Assembly (NCBI GenBank): GCA_002788755.1
Contig: PFRW01000011.1
Location: 1 to 25,582, forward strand
Length of the DNA: 25,582 nucleotides
Reading direction: 5' to 3'
Origin: Candidatus Peregrinibacteria bacterium CG_4_9_14_0_2_um_filter_41_14
GTDB taxonomy: Bacteria > Patescibacteriota > Gracilibacteria > UBA1369 > UM-FILTER-41-14
Position numbers and translations under genes: made by a program. Below the pieces are notes generated by a model. The model saw only the letters and a list, made by a program, of their open reading frames with translations, did no database searches and had not been told where the DNA came from. Positions 6,461 to 14,545 of this stretch are shown here, in pieces. Each line of letters starts with the position of its first letter. Position 1 is the first letter of the stretch.

Positions 6461-8542
6461 ATGGAATCACTCTTTTTTGGTCAAGTTTTGTCAATCATGA
6501 CACTGCTTATGATCGCCAGTTTGGCAGCACTTCTTAAGAAAAAAATACCCCTTCCCTACTCCATTATACTTGTCATTTTAGGTGTTGGTGTTGGTCTCCT
6601 TGCAGACAATATCGCTGGCTTTGAATTTATTAAACATTTCCAACTCACACCCGAAATGGTATTTTATATTTTCCTACCAGCCCTGATTTTTGAATCCGCA
6701 TACCACCTAAATTTATGGCATTTTCGACGTAGTTTCAAAAACATCGCCTTTTTATCTACAATCACCTTTGGTATTTCGCTGATCGTTATCGCTTACGGAG
6801 TCCACATCTTTTTTGGCATCAATCCAGTAATCGCTTTACTTTTTGGTAGTATTATCAGTTCCACAGACCCCGTTGCCACTTTAGCTTTATTTAAAGAGAT
6901 CGGCGCTCCACCACGACTAGTCACAATTATAGAAGGTGAAAGTCTTCTTAACGATGGTATGGCACTGGTAACATTTGGTATTTTAATTGAACTGGTCCGC
7001 AATGCTACACATCTTGACGGTATTAATACTATCATCAGTTTTGGCAGTCAGTTTCTCTACGTTGTGCTTGGCGGTATTATTGTTGGTGGTATCCTAGGCT
7101 ATATATTTTCCGTTTTAGTCTCACAAGTAAAAAACAGTCGTGAAATTGAAATCACACTCACTATTATCCTGGCACACACCACCTTCCTATTTGCCGAAAG
7201 TCTGATTGGTGTATCAGGAATTATTGCCACCATGATTGCCGGAATGGTCATAGGCAATTTTGGCCGTCACAAAATTTCGCCTAGTGTACAAGAGTTTATG
7301 AGTCATTTTTGGGACTTTGCCGCCTTTATTTCTAATTCCCTCATCTTCCTACTTGTTGGTAAAGAAATCGTAACCAGATTTACAACATTACCAAATATTT
7401 CAATTAAAAGTGTCATAATCATCGTCACTGTTGCTCTAGTCGGCCGAGTAATTTCAGTCTACGTTTCCGTTCCATTTATGAATTTGATTAACCGTAATGA
7501 CAAAATTTCCGGTAATTGGGCCCACATTATTCAGTGGAGTGGTATTAGGGGTGCACTTGCCTTAGCACTGTTACTCTCCCTTCCAACATGGGTCCCCGAT
7601 CGTGATCTCCTCATTTTCTTTGGATTAACAACGGTCATGTTTACCCTATTGGTTAACGGAAACACCATTCAGTGGTTAATCAAAAAACTCAAAATCCAAG
7701 CCTTCTCTCTTGCCGACAACTTCGAAAAACACGAATGCAAAGTCGTTATCGATCAAAACATCCTCAACAAACTACAAAGTTACCACGACAACAAATTCAT
7801 TACAAAAGAAACCTACCAAGAATTACGCAAATACTACAAAAAAGATGAAACCAAAGAGAGCCACTTCATTGAAAAACTAATTAAAGGCGATCAAATCGAA
7901 GCCAATCTTTACCTAATCATCAAAAATCACTTTTTAGGTATCGAACGTCAAACCTTTCAAAAGCTATACGCCCGTGGAGAAATCACCGAGCGCTTACTAT
8001 TAATTCTCCTTAGCAATGTAGATGAACAAATAGAAAATTTAGAATCAAAACAAACAATTCGCATTGCGCCAATCTACTTTATCTCCAGCGACAACCAACT
8101 TTTCAATAAATTGCGAAATATAAAATTAATCGACAACTTTTTAACCAAAAGAGCTTACCAAGAACAAACCCTACGCTACGAAATGTACCGCGCTCGTATC
8201 ATTGCCATTAACAAAGTCCTACAAATCATCAATAACCTCAAAACCAACAGTAAATTTGTACGTCTAGAAGAACTAAAAAAACTCACCATCAATTACGAAT
8301 TATGGCTCAAAAAAGCAGAAAAGAAAGAACAAGACATTAAAAAACACAATCCCCAAATTGCCTACAACACCGAACTCTACATTATGCAAAAACTTTGTTT
8401 GCAAAAAGAAGAAATTCAAATTAACAAACTCTTAAGTGCTCAAATTCTCTCACCAAAAGTAGCACAACGATTACTAGCAGATGTTCAAGAACGCAAGATC
8501 TCAAACCAACAACTAATATGCATGCAAAACCTTCAGTGTTAG
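6461..8542 (+). CDS. CPA1-family Na+(K+)/H+ antiporter (NhaP/NHE type)
   Basis: A 693-residue inner-membrane exchanger. The first ~410 residues are a chain of hydrophobic helices with the family signatures SSTDPVATLALF (Asp136), EGESLLNDG with the Asn164-Asp165 ion-binding pair, and QWSGIRGALALALLLSLP. The Asn-Asp pair is typical of electroneutral CPA1 exchangers. The remaining ~280 residues are soluble, charged and helical with no recognised nucleotide-binding motif; in related proteins such tails regulate transport. Which cation is exchanged is not readable. The start is the ATG at 6461 following the tRNA/repeat region. The 3' end overlaps the hydrolase gene by 25 bp. Confidence 0.92.
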   Translation: MESLFFGQVLSIMTLLMIASLAALLKKKIPLPYSIILVILGVGVGLLADNIAGFEFIKHFQLTPEMVFYIFLPALIFESAYHLNLWHFRRSFKNIAFLSTITFGISLIVIAYGVHIFFGINPVIALLFGSIISSTDPVATLALFKEIGAPPRLVTIIEGESLLNDGMALVTFGILIELVRNATHLDGINTIISFGSQFLYVVLGGIIVGGILGYIFSVLVSQVKNSREIEITLTIILAHTTFLFAESLIGVSGIIATMIAGMVIGNFGRHKISPSVQEFMSHFWDFAAFISNSLIFLLVGKEIVTRFTTLPNISIKSVIIIVTVALVGRVISVYVSVPFMNLINRNDKISGNWAHIIQWSGIRGALALALLLSLPTWVPDRDLLIFFGLTTVMFTLLVNGNTIQWLIKKLKIQAFSLADNFEKHECKVVIDQNILNKLQSYHDNKFITKETYQELRKYYKKDETKESHFIEKLIKGDQIEANLYLIIKNHFLGIERQTFQKLYARGEITERLLLILLSNVDEQIENLESKQTIRIAPIYFISSDNQLFNKLRNIKLIDNFLTKRAYQEQTLRYEMYRARIIAINKVLQIINNLKTNSKFVRLEELKKLTINYELWLKKAEKKEQDIKKHNPQIAYNTELYIMQKLCLQKEEIQINKLLSAQILSPKVAQRLLADVQERKISNQQLICMQNLQC

Positions 8543-9213
8543 TTTTACATGGGTGGAACGGATCTAGCCAAACTTGGCAAACATTTGTAAACCAAGAAAA
8601 AAACTTTAACTGGATTATCCCCGACCTCCCCGGTTTTGGCAAAACGCCAGAACCACCAACCGCTTGGACAGTCCAAGACTATACCAATTGGGTTAAAGAA
8701 TATATCGCAAACCTACCACAAAAACCGGAATACATCCTCACTCACTCCTTTGGTGGCCGCATTGCCAGTCAGCTATTATCCCAACCAAATTCAACTTTTA
8801 AAAAAGCGATTTTAGTAGCAGCCGCAGGGATAAAATCCCCACCAACCCTAAAACAAAAAATTGCCGGTCTTCTCGCCAAACTCAAAAACTTGCTCCCCAA
8901 CTCCATTCAAAAACCACTCCAAAAAGCCTTCTACCAAATTCTCCGCATCCACGACTTCCCCCAAACTGCAGTCATGCAAAAAACATTCAAAAATGTTGTT
9001 CAAGAAGATCAACTTCCTAACTTTCAACAAATCCAAATTCCAATCCACCTAGTTTGGGGCGAGAACGATACATACACGCCACTTTGGCAAGGCAAACTCC
9101 TCAAACAACAAATTCCCAACGCCAAACTCACCGTTATGCCCAACGTCCGCCACGGAATTCATCGACAAGCACCCAAAGAACTTGCTACAATTTGCCAAGA
9201 ATTCTTTAAATAA
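8518..9213 (+). CDS. Alpha/beta hydrolase
   Basis: A 231-residue alpha/beta-hydrolase fold protein. It has the oxyanion segment LVLHGWNGSSQTW (8-20), nucleophile elbow THSFGG with Ser77, acid residue Asp184 in WGENDTYTP, and a histidine in VRHGIH (His212 or His215). No signal peptide is seen, so it is cytosolic. The fold covers esterases, lipases, peptidases and dehalogenases, so the substrate is open. It starts inside the antiporter gene (25-bp overlap) and is followed after 8 bp by the MurF-like gene, implying translational coupling in one operon. Confidence 0.88.
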   Translation: MHAKPSVLVLHGWNGSSQTWQTFVNQEKNFNWIIPDLPGFGKTPEPPTAWTVQDYTNWVKEYIANLPQKPEYILTHSFGGRIASQLLSQPNSTFKKAILVAAAGIKSPPTLKQKIAGLLAKLKNLLPNSIQKPLQKAFYQILRIHDFPQTAVMQKTFKNVVQEDQLPNFQQIQIPIHLVWGENDTYTPLWQGKLLKQQIPNAKLTVMPNVRHGIHRQAPKELATICQEFFK

Positions 9214-9221
9214 ACCAATCC

Positions 9222-10808
9222 TTGTCTACAATCTTAGACTCACTGTCACTAATCATAGCTGGGCTCTTAATTTTTATTAATGTTTTAGCCCTTACATATT
9301 ATTGGCAATTAAAAGAATATCGCTACGACCGCATGTTCGATTTTTTACGTTTTGATGACGGTCTTTATTTACTATTCAGCCCTCACAACCTCTTAATTAG
9401 TGCTCTTATTTTAGCAAGCGCCGGCTTACAAGGCAGTTATCACAGCCCCTATTCTCCGTACATCCTTTTCAGTTACCTTTTTGGCGCCTTGGTTATTCAA
9501 ACATGGATCATCTATAAACTCGGCCTAAAAAGACCGCAATTTACCGCCAAAGCCATCGGCATCGTTGCTGCTGCGCTGGTTATTAGCGCCGCCCTCATCA
9601 TCTGGATCCAAATCAGCTACTTACTACCATTAATCACTTTAGCACAAATAATCATCGTCTCAGTTTTATGCCTTGCCCTCGCTATTCCAACCCAACTTGC
9701 CAAAGGCTATTACATTAACAAGGCCACCACCAAAATCAAAAACCGCTCCAACTTAATTAGCATTGGCATTACCGGCAGCTACGGCAAAAGCTCCACCAAA
9801 GAATTTATCGCCCAATTACTAAGCACCAAAAACACCGTCCTCAAAACCCCTCGCAACATTAATACCGAAATCGGTGTCGCTAAGTTAATCCTCAACAAAC
9901 TTCAACCAACCGACCAAATTTTTGTCGCCGAAATGGGCGCCTACAAAAGTGGCGAAATCAAAACCCTCGCCCAAATGGTCCAACCCCAAATTGGCGTTAT
10001 TACAGCCATTAACGCCCAACATCTTTCCTTATTTGGCAGTATTGAAAAAATTAAACAAACCAAAGCAGAACTAGTCCAAAATCTCCTCCCAAACGGCACC
10101 GCCATTTTAAACGGCGACGACGCAAACTGCCGCACCATTGGCCAAGAACTCCCTGCCACAACTACAGTCCACTACTACTCCATCCAACCGCAAAGTGATG
10201 CCAGCTGTAAATTGATCAACGACAACACCGTTCAACTGTTTGATCAAACCCTTACCTTTAGCGCCAACCTCCCCGCCCCTTACCTCATCCAAAACCTTCT
10301 GCCCGCACTACTTACCGCCAATCTGTTAGGCATGACCATAAACGAGCTTACGCAAGCCATCCCCAATCTAACATTGGCAGACAACACCATCAAAACATAC
10401 CAAACCGCCAACAACATCACCGTCATCGACGACAGCTACAACGCTAATCCCAGCGGCCTTCAAGCCGCCCTCAATTACCTATCTCAACAAACCGCCGCCA
10501 ATAAATTCATCGTTACCCTCGGCATGCTCGAATTAGGCAAAGAAAGCTACCAAGCCCACAAAGCGATCGCCGAACTAATTATCAAACACAACATCCACTG
10601 CTTTGTTACACGCCACACAACTTTTCAACATTTTACCAAAGCCGCACAAGCACTAAATACAGATCCTACCACCAATTTCACCTACATCGAAAACCTAAAA
10701 GACGTTACCCCAATCGTTCTCCAAAAAATTCAACCGGGTGACGCAATTCTACTCGCAAACCGCGTCCCCCAATCTCTAAAAACAGCTCTTAAACAGCCCC
10801 AATCATGA
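9222..10808 (+). CDS. Membrane-anchored MurF-like Mur ligase
   Basis: A 528-residue protein. The first ~165 residues hold about five hydrophobic helices (near 8-28, 50-70, 80-100, 109-130, 133-155) instead of the usual MurF N-terminal substrate domain. The Mur-ligase core follows: P-loop GITGSYGKSSTK (182-193), FVAEMGAY, ITAINAQHLSLFGS and the C-terminal-domain DDSYNANPSGLQAAL typical of MurF. MurF adds D-Ala-D-Ala to the UDP-MurNAc tripeptide in peptidoglycan precursor synthesis. The membrane fusion suggests action at the membrane, perhaps on a lipid-linked or different substrate. The start is TTG 9222, because no ATG/GTG precedes it in frame and a later ATG would lose the first helix. The stop TGA overlaps the next ATG. 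Confidence 0.87.
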   Translation: MSTILDSLSLIIAGLLIFINVLALTYYWQLKEYRYDRMFDFLRFDDGLYLLFSPHNLLISALILASAGLQGSYHSPYSPYILFSYLFGALVIQTWIIYKLGLKRPQFTAKAIGIVAAALVISAALIIWIQISYLLPLITLAQIIIVSVLCLALAIPTQLAKGYYINKATTKIKNRSNLISIGITGSYGKSSTKEFIAQLLSTKNTVLKTPRNINTEIGVAKLILNKLQPTDQIFVAEMGAYKSGEIKTLAQMVQPQIGVITAINAQHLSLFGSIEKIKQTKAELVQNLLPNGTAILNGDDANCRTIGQELPATTTVHYYSIQPQSDASCKLINDNTVQLFDQTLTFSANLPAPYLIQNLLPALLTANLLGMTINELTQAIPNLTLADNTIKTYQTANNITVIDDSYNANPSGLQAALNYLSQQTAANKFIVTLGMLELGKESYQAHKAIAELIIKHNIHCFVTRHTTFQHFTKAAQALNTDPTTNFTYIENLKDVTPIVLQKIQPGDAILLANRVPQSLKTALKQPQS

Positions 10809-11998
10809 TTTTTACCAGTTTCGCCCCCAACATCCAAATCGACGATTTTTGGCTAGCAGTAAAACTCTCAATGCCATGGCATTGGCCAGCTTTACGTACC
10901 GGCAAAGCACAAAAACAGTTAGCCATCACCATCGGCAACCATTTTAATCAAGAATGCTTCTTATTCGATAGCGGCCGCAACGCCCTTCACCAACTTCTAC
11001 AAGCCTACAACTTACCCTCCGGCAGTGAAATTATTATCCAAGGCTTCACCTGCAGCGTTGTCCCCCATGCCATCATTCGCACAAACCTCGTCCCCGTTTA
11101 TGTCGATATTAATGATCAATACAACATCAACCCCACCGATCTAAACGCCGTCATTACCCCCCAAACCAAAGCGATCATTGTCCAACACACCTTCGGCATC
11201 CCCGCCGATCTAAATGCCATCAGCAAAATCGCCAAAGAACACAATCTTATTCTAATCGAAGACCTAGCCCACAGCCTCGGCGCCAAACACAACAACCAAG
11301 AAGTCGGCACTTTTGGTGACAGCGCTATCCTCAGCTTTGGCAGCGACAAAGTAATAAGCGCCAGCCGCGGCGGCGCCCTCATCACCAACAATAAAACCGT
11401 AATTAACACCCTAAATAACCAAAAATTTGCCACTTCACCCTTCAAACTCGTCCTCCAAAATCTCCTCCAACCAATTTTCTTTTTTCTCGCCAAACCTATC
11501 TATAGTTTCGCCAACTTAGGCAAAATAATTTTATACACCGGCCGTAAACTAAAACTCCTTCCCACCATTTTAACCAACCGCGAAAAAAAAGCTCAAGGCG
11601 AAGTCCCAACCTACACCCTCGCCAACGTCCTCGCCCGCCAACTTCTCCACCAATGGCAAAAACTCCCAAAATTTATTGAACACCGCCAAAAAATCGCCAT
11701 CCTCTACGAACAAACCTTCCATCAAAACTTCCCCACCGGCACCAGCTACCTTCGCTACCCCATCCAAACCCCAAACCCAAAAGACCTCTTCAAAAAAACC
11801 AAACAAACCGGCATCATCCTCGGCGACTGGTACACCCAAGCCATCGGCCCCAAAGACGCCGACCCCATACAATGCGGCTACCACACCAACACCTGCCCCA
11901 AAGCCGAAAAACTAAGCCAACATATAATAAATCTCCCCACCCACATTGGCATTACTGCCATACAGGCTGAGGAGATAATTAGGATTGTAGGGAATTAG
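10805..11998 (+). CDS. DegT/DnrJ/EryC1/StrS-family aminotransferase-like protein
   Basis: A 397-residue PLP-dependent fold type I protein of the family that makes amino sugars on nucleotide-sugar substrates. Visible features are DSGRNALHQLL near residue 55, GFTCSVVPHAI (80-90), the cofactor aspartate in IEDLAHSLGA (Asp153), and the likely PLP-binding lysine Lys182 in SFGSDKVISASRGG. The aspartate and lysine are both kept, so it is probably catalytic rather than a dead relative. The ATG overlaps the TGA of the MurF-like gene (ATGA), so both are translated from one mRNA. This pairing suggests a role in envelope precursor or glycan synthesis, but no nucleotide-sugar pathway lies beside it. The 3' end overlaps a convergent small gene by 4 bp. 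Confidence 0.83.
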   Translation: MIFTSFAPNIQIDDFWLAVKLSMPWHWPALRTGKAQKQLAITIGNHFNQECFLFDSGRNALHQLLQAYNLPSGSEIIIQGFTCSVVPHAIIRTNLVPVYVDINDQYNINPTDLNAVITPQTKAIIVQHTFGIPADLNAISKIAKEHNLILIEDLAHSLGAKHNNQEVGTFGDSAILSFGSDKVISASRGGALITNNKTVINTLNNQKFATSPFKLVLQNLLQPIFFFLAKPIYSFANLGKIILYTGRKLKLLPTILTNREKKAQGEVPTYTLANVLARQLLHQWQKLPKFIEHRQKIAILYEQTFHQNFPTGTSYLRYPIQTPNPKDLFKKTKQTGIILGDWYTQAIGPKDADPIQCGYHTNTCPKAEKLSQHIINLPTHIGITAIQAEEIIRIVGN

Positions 11999-12252
11999 GC
12001 TGCTAAAGCTTTTCTTATAGCTGGAGCAATCTTACCAGTCACCGCAATAATTCCATGATTATAAACTGCACTTCCCTTCCCCTCACCTACCTGAACAGTA
12101 TATGTCATTTGTTGACCATCAAAACCAGTACCAAGAACTTTAATAATAGCCACATTTGTACCATCAATAGTTGCACGAGTCACATCTCCCACTCTCCCTA
12201 AATCACTTAAAGCTTCCAAAGTAGGTAATTCATTTGTTGTTGTTTCTGCCAT
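11995..12252 (-). CDS. Small protein of unknown function (85 aa)
   Basis: I do not recognise this protein. It is 85 residues from ATG 12252, with an acidic N-terminus (MAETTTNELP), a central beta-prone part rich in Gly, Val and Thr, and a basic Ala-rich end (KIAPAIRKALAA). No signal peptide, cysteine or membrane segment is seen. Its stop shares the tetranucleotide TTAG with the stop of the convergent aminotransferase gene. A TATAAT box sits 15 bp upstream, and a terminator at 12300-12327 separates it from the frameshifted small gene on the same strand. Confidence 0.6.
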   Translation of the reverse strand: MAETTTNELPTLEALSDLGRVGDVTRATIDGTNVAIIKVLGTGFDGQQMTYTVQVGEGKGSAVYNHGIIAVTGKIAPAIRKALAA

Positions 12253-12266
12253 GTGGCAATAATTAA

Positions 12267-12272
12267 ATTATA
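12267..12272 (-). promoter_or_regulatory. -10 box of the 85-aa gene
   Basis: A perfect TATAAT on the minus strand (12272-12267). The best -35 candidate, TTTATA (12296-12291) at 18 bp, is weak. The start would be near 12260, giving a leader of under 10 nt. Confidence 0.4.
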
Positions 12273-12299
12273 AATCCAGCCATAGTAACATATAAAAAA

Positions 12300-12327
12300 G
12301 CCCCAGGCAATAGAAACTACCTAGGGC
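12300..12327 (-). terminator. Intrinsic terminator after the frameshifted small gene
   Basis: GCCCCAGG (12300-12307) pairs with CCTAGGGC (12320-12327) with one mismatch and a 12-nt loop. On the minus strand it is followed by six T (12299-12294), 18 bases after the stop at 12346. Confidence 0.7.
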
Positions 12328-12345
12328 CAAATACAGTATCTACAT

Positions 12346-12527
12346 TTACACTTCTTGCTTTTCAGCGGCATCAACCACTACACCATTAGCCATAGCAGCA
12401 ATCTCAACAGCTACTCCCTCTACCTTCGTCCACCTTCCGCTAATTTTCTATCAACAGTTGGAATTTCACCATTACCTTCCTCAACTGCATAAAGATCACA
12501 CATTTGCACTTCCGATAATCCAGCCAT
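12346..12527 (-). pseudogene. Small gene split by a frameshift (about 60 aa if repaired)
   Basis: From ATG 12527 the frame reads MAGLSEVQMCDLYAVEEGNG and continues to a TAG at 12420, only 35 residues. If the reading slips back by one base at the AAAA run near 12443-12446, it continues for another ~33 codons through TKVEGVAVEIAAMANGVVVD to TAA 12346-12348, directly before a terminator. The acidic, non-repetitive composition on both sides and the well-placed promoter and terminator suggest one gene of about 60 residues. It may be broken by a one-base indel, affected by a sequencing error, or read by -1 frameshifting. The product is not recognised. The rest of 12253-12653 holds only promoters and short repeats. 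Confidence 0.45.
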
Positions 12528-12555
12528 AATAATACATCAAATAATAAGCTCAGCC

Positions 12556-12584
12556 ATTTAAACAAGCCTCCATACATTAGTCAA
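12556..12584 (-). promoter_or_regulatory. Putative promoter of the frameshifted small gene
   Basis: TTGACT (12584-12579), a 17-bp spacer and TTAAAT (12561-12556) on the minus strand. The start would be near 12549, about 22 nt before ATG 12527. Confidence 0.4.
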
Positions 12585-12600
12585 GAGTTGATGACCTGCA

Positions 12601-12629
12601 TTGCCAAACAATTCTAATTACATTATCTT
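12601..12629 (+). promoter_or_regulatory. Putative promoter of the FemAB-type gene
   Basis: TTGCCA (12601-12606), a 17-bp spacer and TATCTT (12624-12629). The start would be near 12636, 18 nt before ATG 12654. Confidence 0.38.
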
Positions 12630-12653
12630 AAAAAACAGAATCTTATTACACAC

Positions 12654-13679
12654 ATGTTTCAAGCCTCACAAATCACCAATCAAACAATCTGGCAACAGTT
12701 TCACGCCCAACAAGACCCACAACTATTTGTACAATCCTGGCAATACGCCGAGTTTATGCGCAACTATGGCGATGACGCATTTTTTGTAGGCATTTCAGAT
12801 AAAAACAACAAATTGATAGGTGGCAGCCTAGTAGCTGTAATCAACGCTAAGCGGGGGCGATTCTATTATCTACCCTACGGACCAATTCTGCCCGAAAAAG
12901 ATCGTACGGAAGCATTTAAGGCGCTGCACACCTTTTTAAAACAACGTGCCAACCAAGATAAAGTCAATTTCATTCGCATAAGTCCGTTTTGGGAAGATAA
13001 CGAAACAAACAAAGCAATTTTCAAACAAAATCAATACAGACAAGCCCCCATGCACATGATTGCCGAAACCACTTGGGTGCTCCCATTAAATAAAGAACCA
13101 GACGCCCTCTTTAAAGAAATGCGCCAAAACCATCGCAATCTCATCCGTAGAGCCGATCGCGACGGCGTTAAAATCACCAGCTCCACCAACCCGGCCGATC
13201 TTAATAAAGTCCACGAACTACTCAAAATCACTTCTGTCCGCCACCATTTCACACCATTCTCCCTTAAATACCTGCAAACAGAATTTAACGCCTTTGCCCC
13301 AGATAACGTCACCATCTACAACGCCCACTACGACAACAAAATTATTGCTGCCTCCGTGGTGTTCTTTTATGGCGATACTGCCATCTACCGTCATGGCGCT
13401 TCCATTCTCGACGAACAATACCAAAAAATTCCGGCAACCTACGCCATCCAATGGCAAGCAATTCAAGATGCCCACAGCCGTGGCCTCAAATACTACAATT
13501 TTTGGGGAATCGCCCCCGAAGGCGCCACAAAACACCCTTTTTACGGTATTACCCGCTTTAAAAAAGGCTTTGGCGGCGAACAATACGACCTCCTCCACTG
13601 CCAAGATCACCCCCTCAACTTCAAATATTGGATCAACTATATTATTGAATCCGCACGCCGCATTAAGCGAGGGTTTTAA
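12654..13679 (+). CDS. FemAB-family aminoacyltransferase (peptidoglycan branching type)
   Basis: A 341-residue protein with two GNAT-like halves. Family hallmarks are WQYAEFMRNYGDDAFFVG near the N-terminus, the central MRQNHRNLIRRADRDGVKI, and the C-terminal YYNFWGIAPEGATKHPFYG followed by FKKGFGGE. FemX/FemA/FemB enzymes transfer amino acids from aminoacyl-tRNA to the stem peptide of lipid-linked peptidoglycan precursors at the cytosolic membrane face. The amino acid added cannot be read from sequence. The start is the first ATG after a likely promoter; no Shine-Dalgarno sequence is seen. Its stop TAA overlaps the stop of the convergent DsbA-like gene. Confidence 0.9.
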   Translation: MFQASQITNQTIWQQFHAQQDPQLFVQSWQYAEFMRNYGDDAFFVGISDKNNKLIGGSLVAVINAKRGRFYYLPYGPILPEKDRTEAFKALHTFLKQRANQDKVNFIRISPFWEDNETNKAIFKQNQYRQAPMHMIAETTWVLPLNKEPDALFKEMRQNHRNLIRRADRDGVKITSSTNPADLNKVHELLKITSVRHHFTPFSLKYLQTEFNAFAPDNVTIYNAHYDNKIIAASVVFFYGDTAIYRHGASILDEQYQKIPATYAIQWQAIQDAHSRGLKYYNFWGIAPEGATKHPFYGITRFKKGFGGEQYDLLHCQDHPLNFKYWINYIIESARRIKRGF

Positions 13680-14422
13680 GCAGCCGGCTCATCTTTAGCC
13701 TCTTCCTTAGTTTCTTCTTTAGGATCTTCCAAAAGAGCATTTATTGCTTGCTCGTATAATTTTGCACTTACACCACCCTCAATAATTTTCACTTTATCAT
13801 CTTTCTGCAAAACAGCTGTAGGTGCTCCTTTTATCCCCTTTCCAATTGCATCCGACAACTCCAGCTTAACAAATTGCTCATATTTACCGCTTAATAAACA
13901 CTTTCTAAAGACCGTTTCTTTATAACGATTACGGCTGGCTAAATCGATTAAATAATCATCCAAAGCTACATTTTGCTTCCAGTTATCTTGATTGTCAAAA
14001 AGCAAATTATGATATGTATAAAAATCACTTTGCTCCGCTGCACACAATGCCGCTTGTGACGCCACCAAAGACTCCGGATGCTGACTTAAAACCGGATAAA
14101 ATTTCACTTCCAAATTAACAATACCATCTTCAATCATTGAATAGCGCAACCATGGCAAAACTTGTTGATAAAAATCTCGACACCCTTCACACGCAAAATC
14201 TGTATATAAAGTCATTTTAATCGGCGCATCATCTTTGCCTATTTTCCGCTTTGCCAAACCATCCTTATAGTCTGCTTGTAACCGCAAATAATCCGCCCCT
14301 AAAAGTGGATCATCACCAGTATTGTCGATCACCGAAAAATCAAAAAAAGCAAAAAAGGCAATCAGTGTTAATAACCCACCAATTACTAAACCAAATAAAA
14401 TTCTACTGAGATCAATGCGCAT
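13676..14422 (-). CDS. DsbA-like membrane-anchored thiol-disulfide oxidoreductase
   Basis: A 248-residue protein with a short cytosolic start, one membrane helix at about 9-31 (ILFGLVIGGLLTLIAFFAFF) and an extracytoplasmic thioredoxin fold of the Thioredoxin_4/DsbA type. The active site is CEGC (Cys78/Cys81) in TDFACEGC, and the cis-proline loop is KGAPTAVL. It should introduce or shuffle disulfides in exported proteins. The tail after about residue 230 is low-complexity and charged (repeated KEE). No DsbB or VKOR partner is in the window. Confidence 0.9.
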   Translation of the reverse strand: MRIDLSRILFGLVIGGLLTLIAFFAFFDFSVIDNTGDDPLLGADYLRLQADYKDGLAKRKIGKDDAPIKMTLYTDFACEGCRDFYQQVLPWLRYSMIEDGIVNLEVKFYPVLSQHPESLVASQAALCAAEQSDFYTYHNLLFDNQDNWKQNVALDDYLIDLASRNRYKETVFRKCLLSGKYEQFVKLELSDAIGKGIKGAPTAVLQKDDKVKIIEGGVSAKLYEQAINALLEDPKEETKEEAKDEPAA

Positions 14423-14545
14423 TCCAAACGATTAATTATTGCTTAGTATTTTTAAAACAATTAGCCCCACTTTGCAAGGAATTTACATCTCCCCTTGCAT
14501 ACGCACAAAAAATTGCTACTTTATACATCAATTTAATAAACAGCC

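Noticed and set aside
10805..10808. Possible UGA recoding (Gracilibacteria/SR1 code)
   Set aside because: TGA ends the MurF-like and comEC frames exactly where neighbouring genes begin or overlap, and both proteins are complete at that point, so TGA acts as a stop here.
11116..11884. Long minus-strand frames opposite the DegT-type gene
   Set aside because: They are shadows caused by the C- and A-rich codon use of the plus-strand gene; their translations are low-complexity.
12601..12789. A 62-codon plus-strand frame overlapping the start of the FemAB-type gene
   Set aside because: It overlaps the FemAB gene in another frame and includes promoter DNA; the FemAB frame has clear family motifs.
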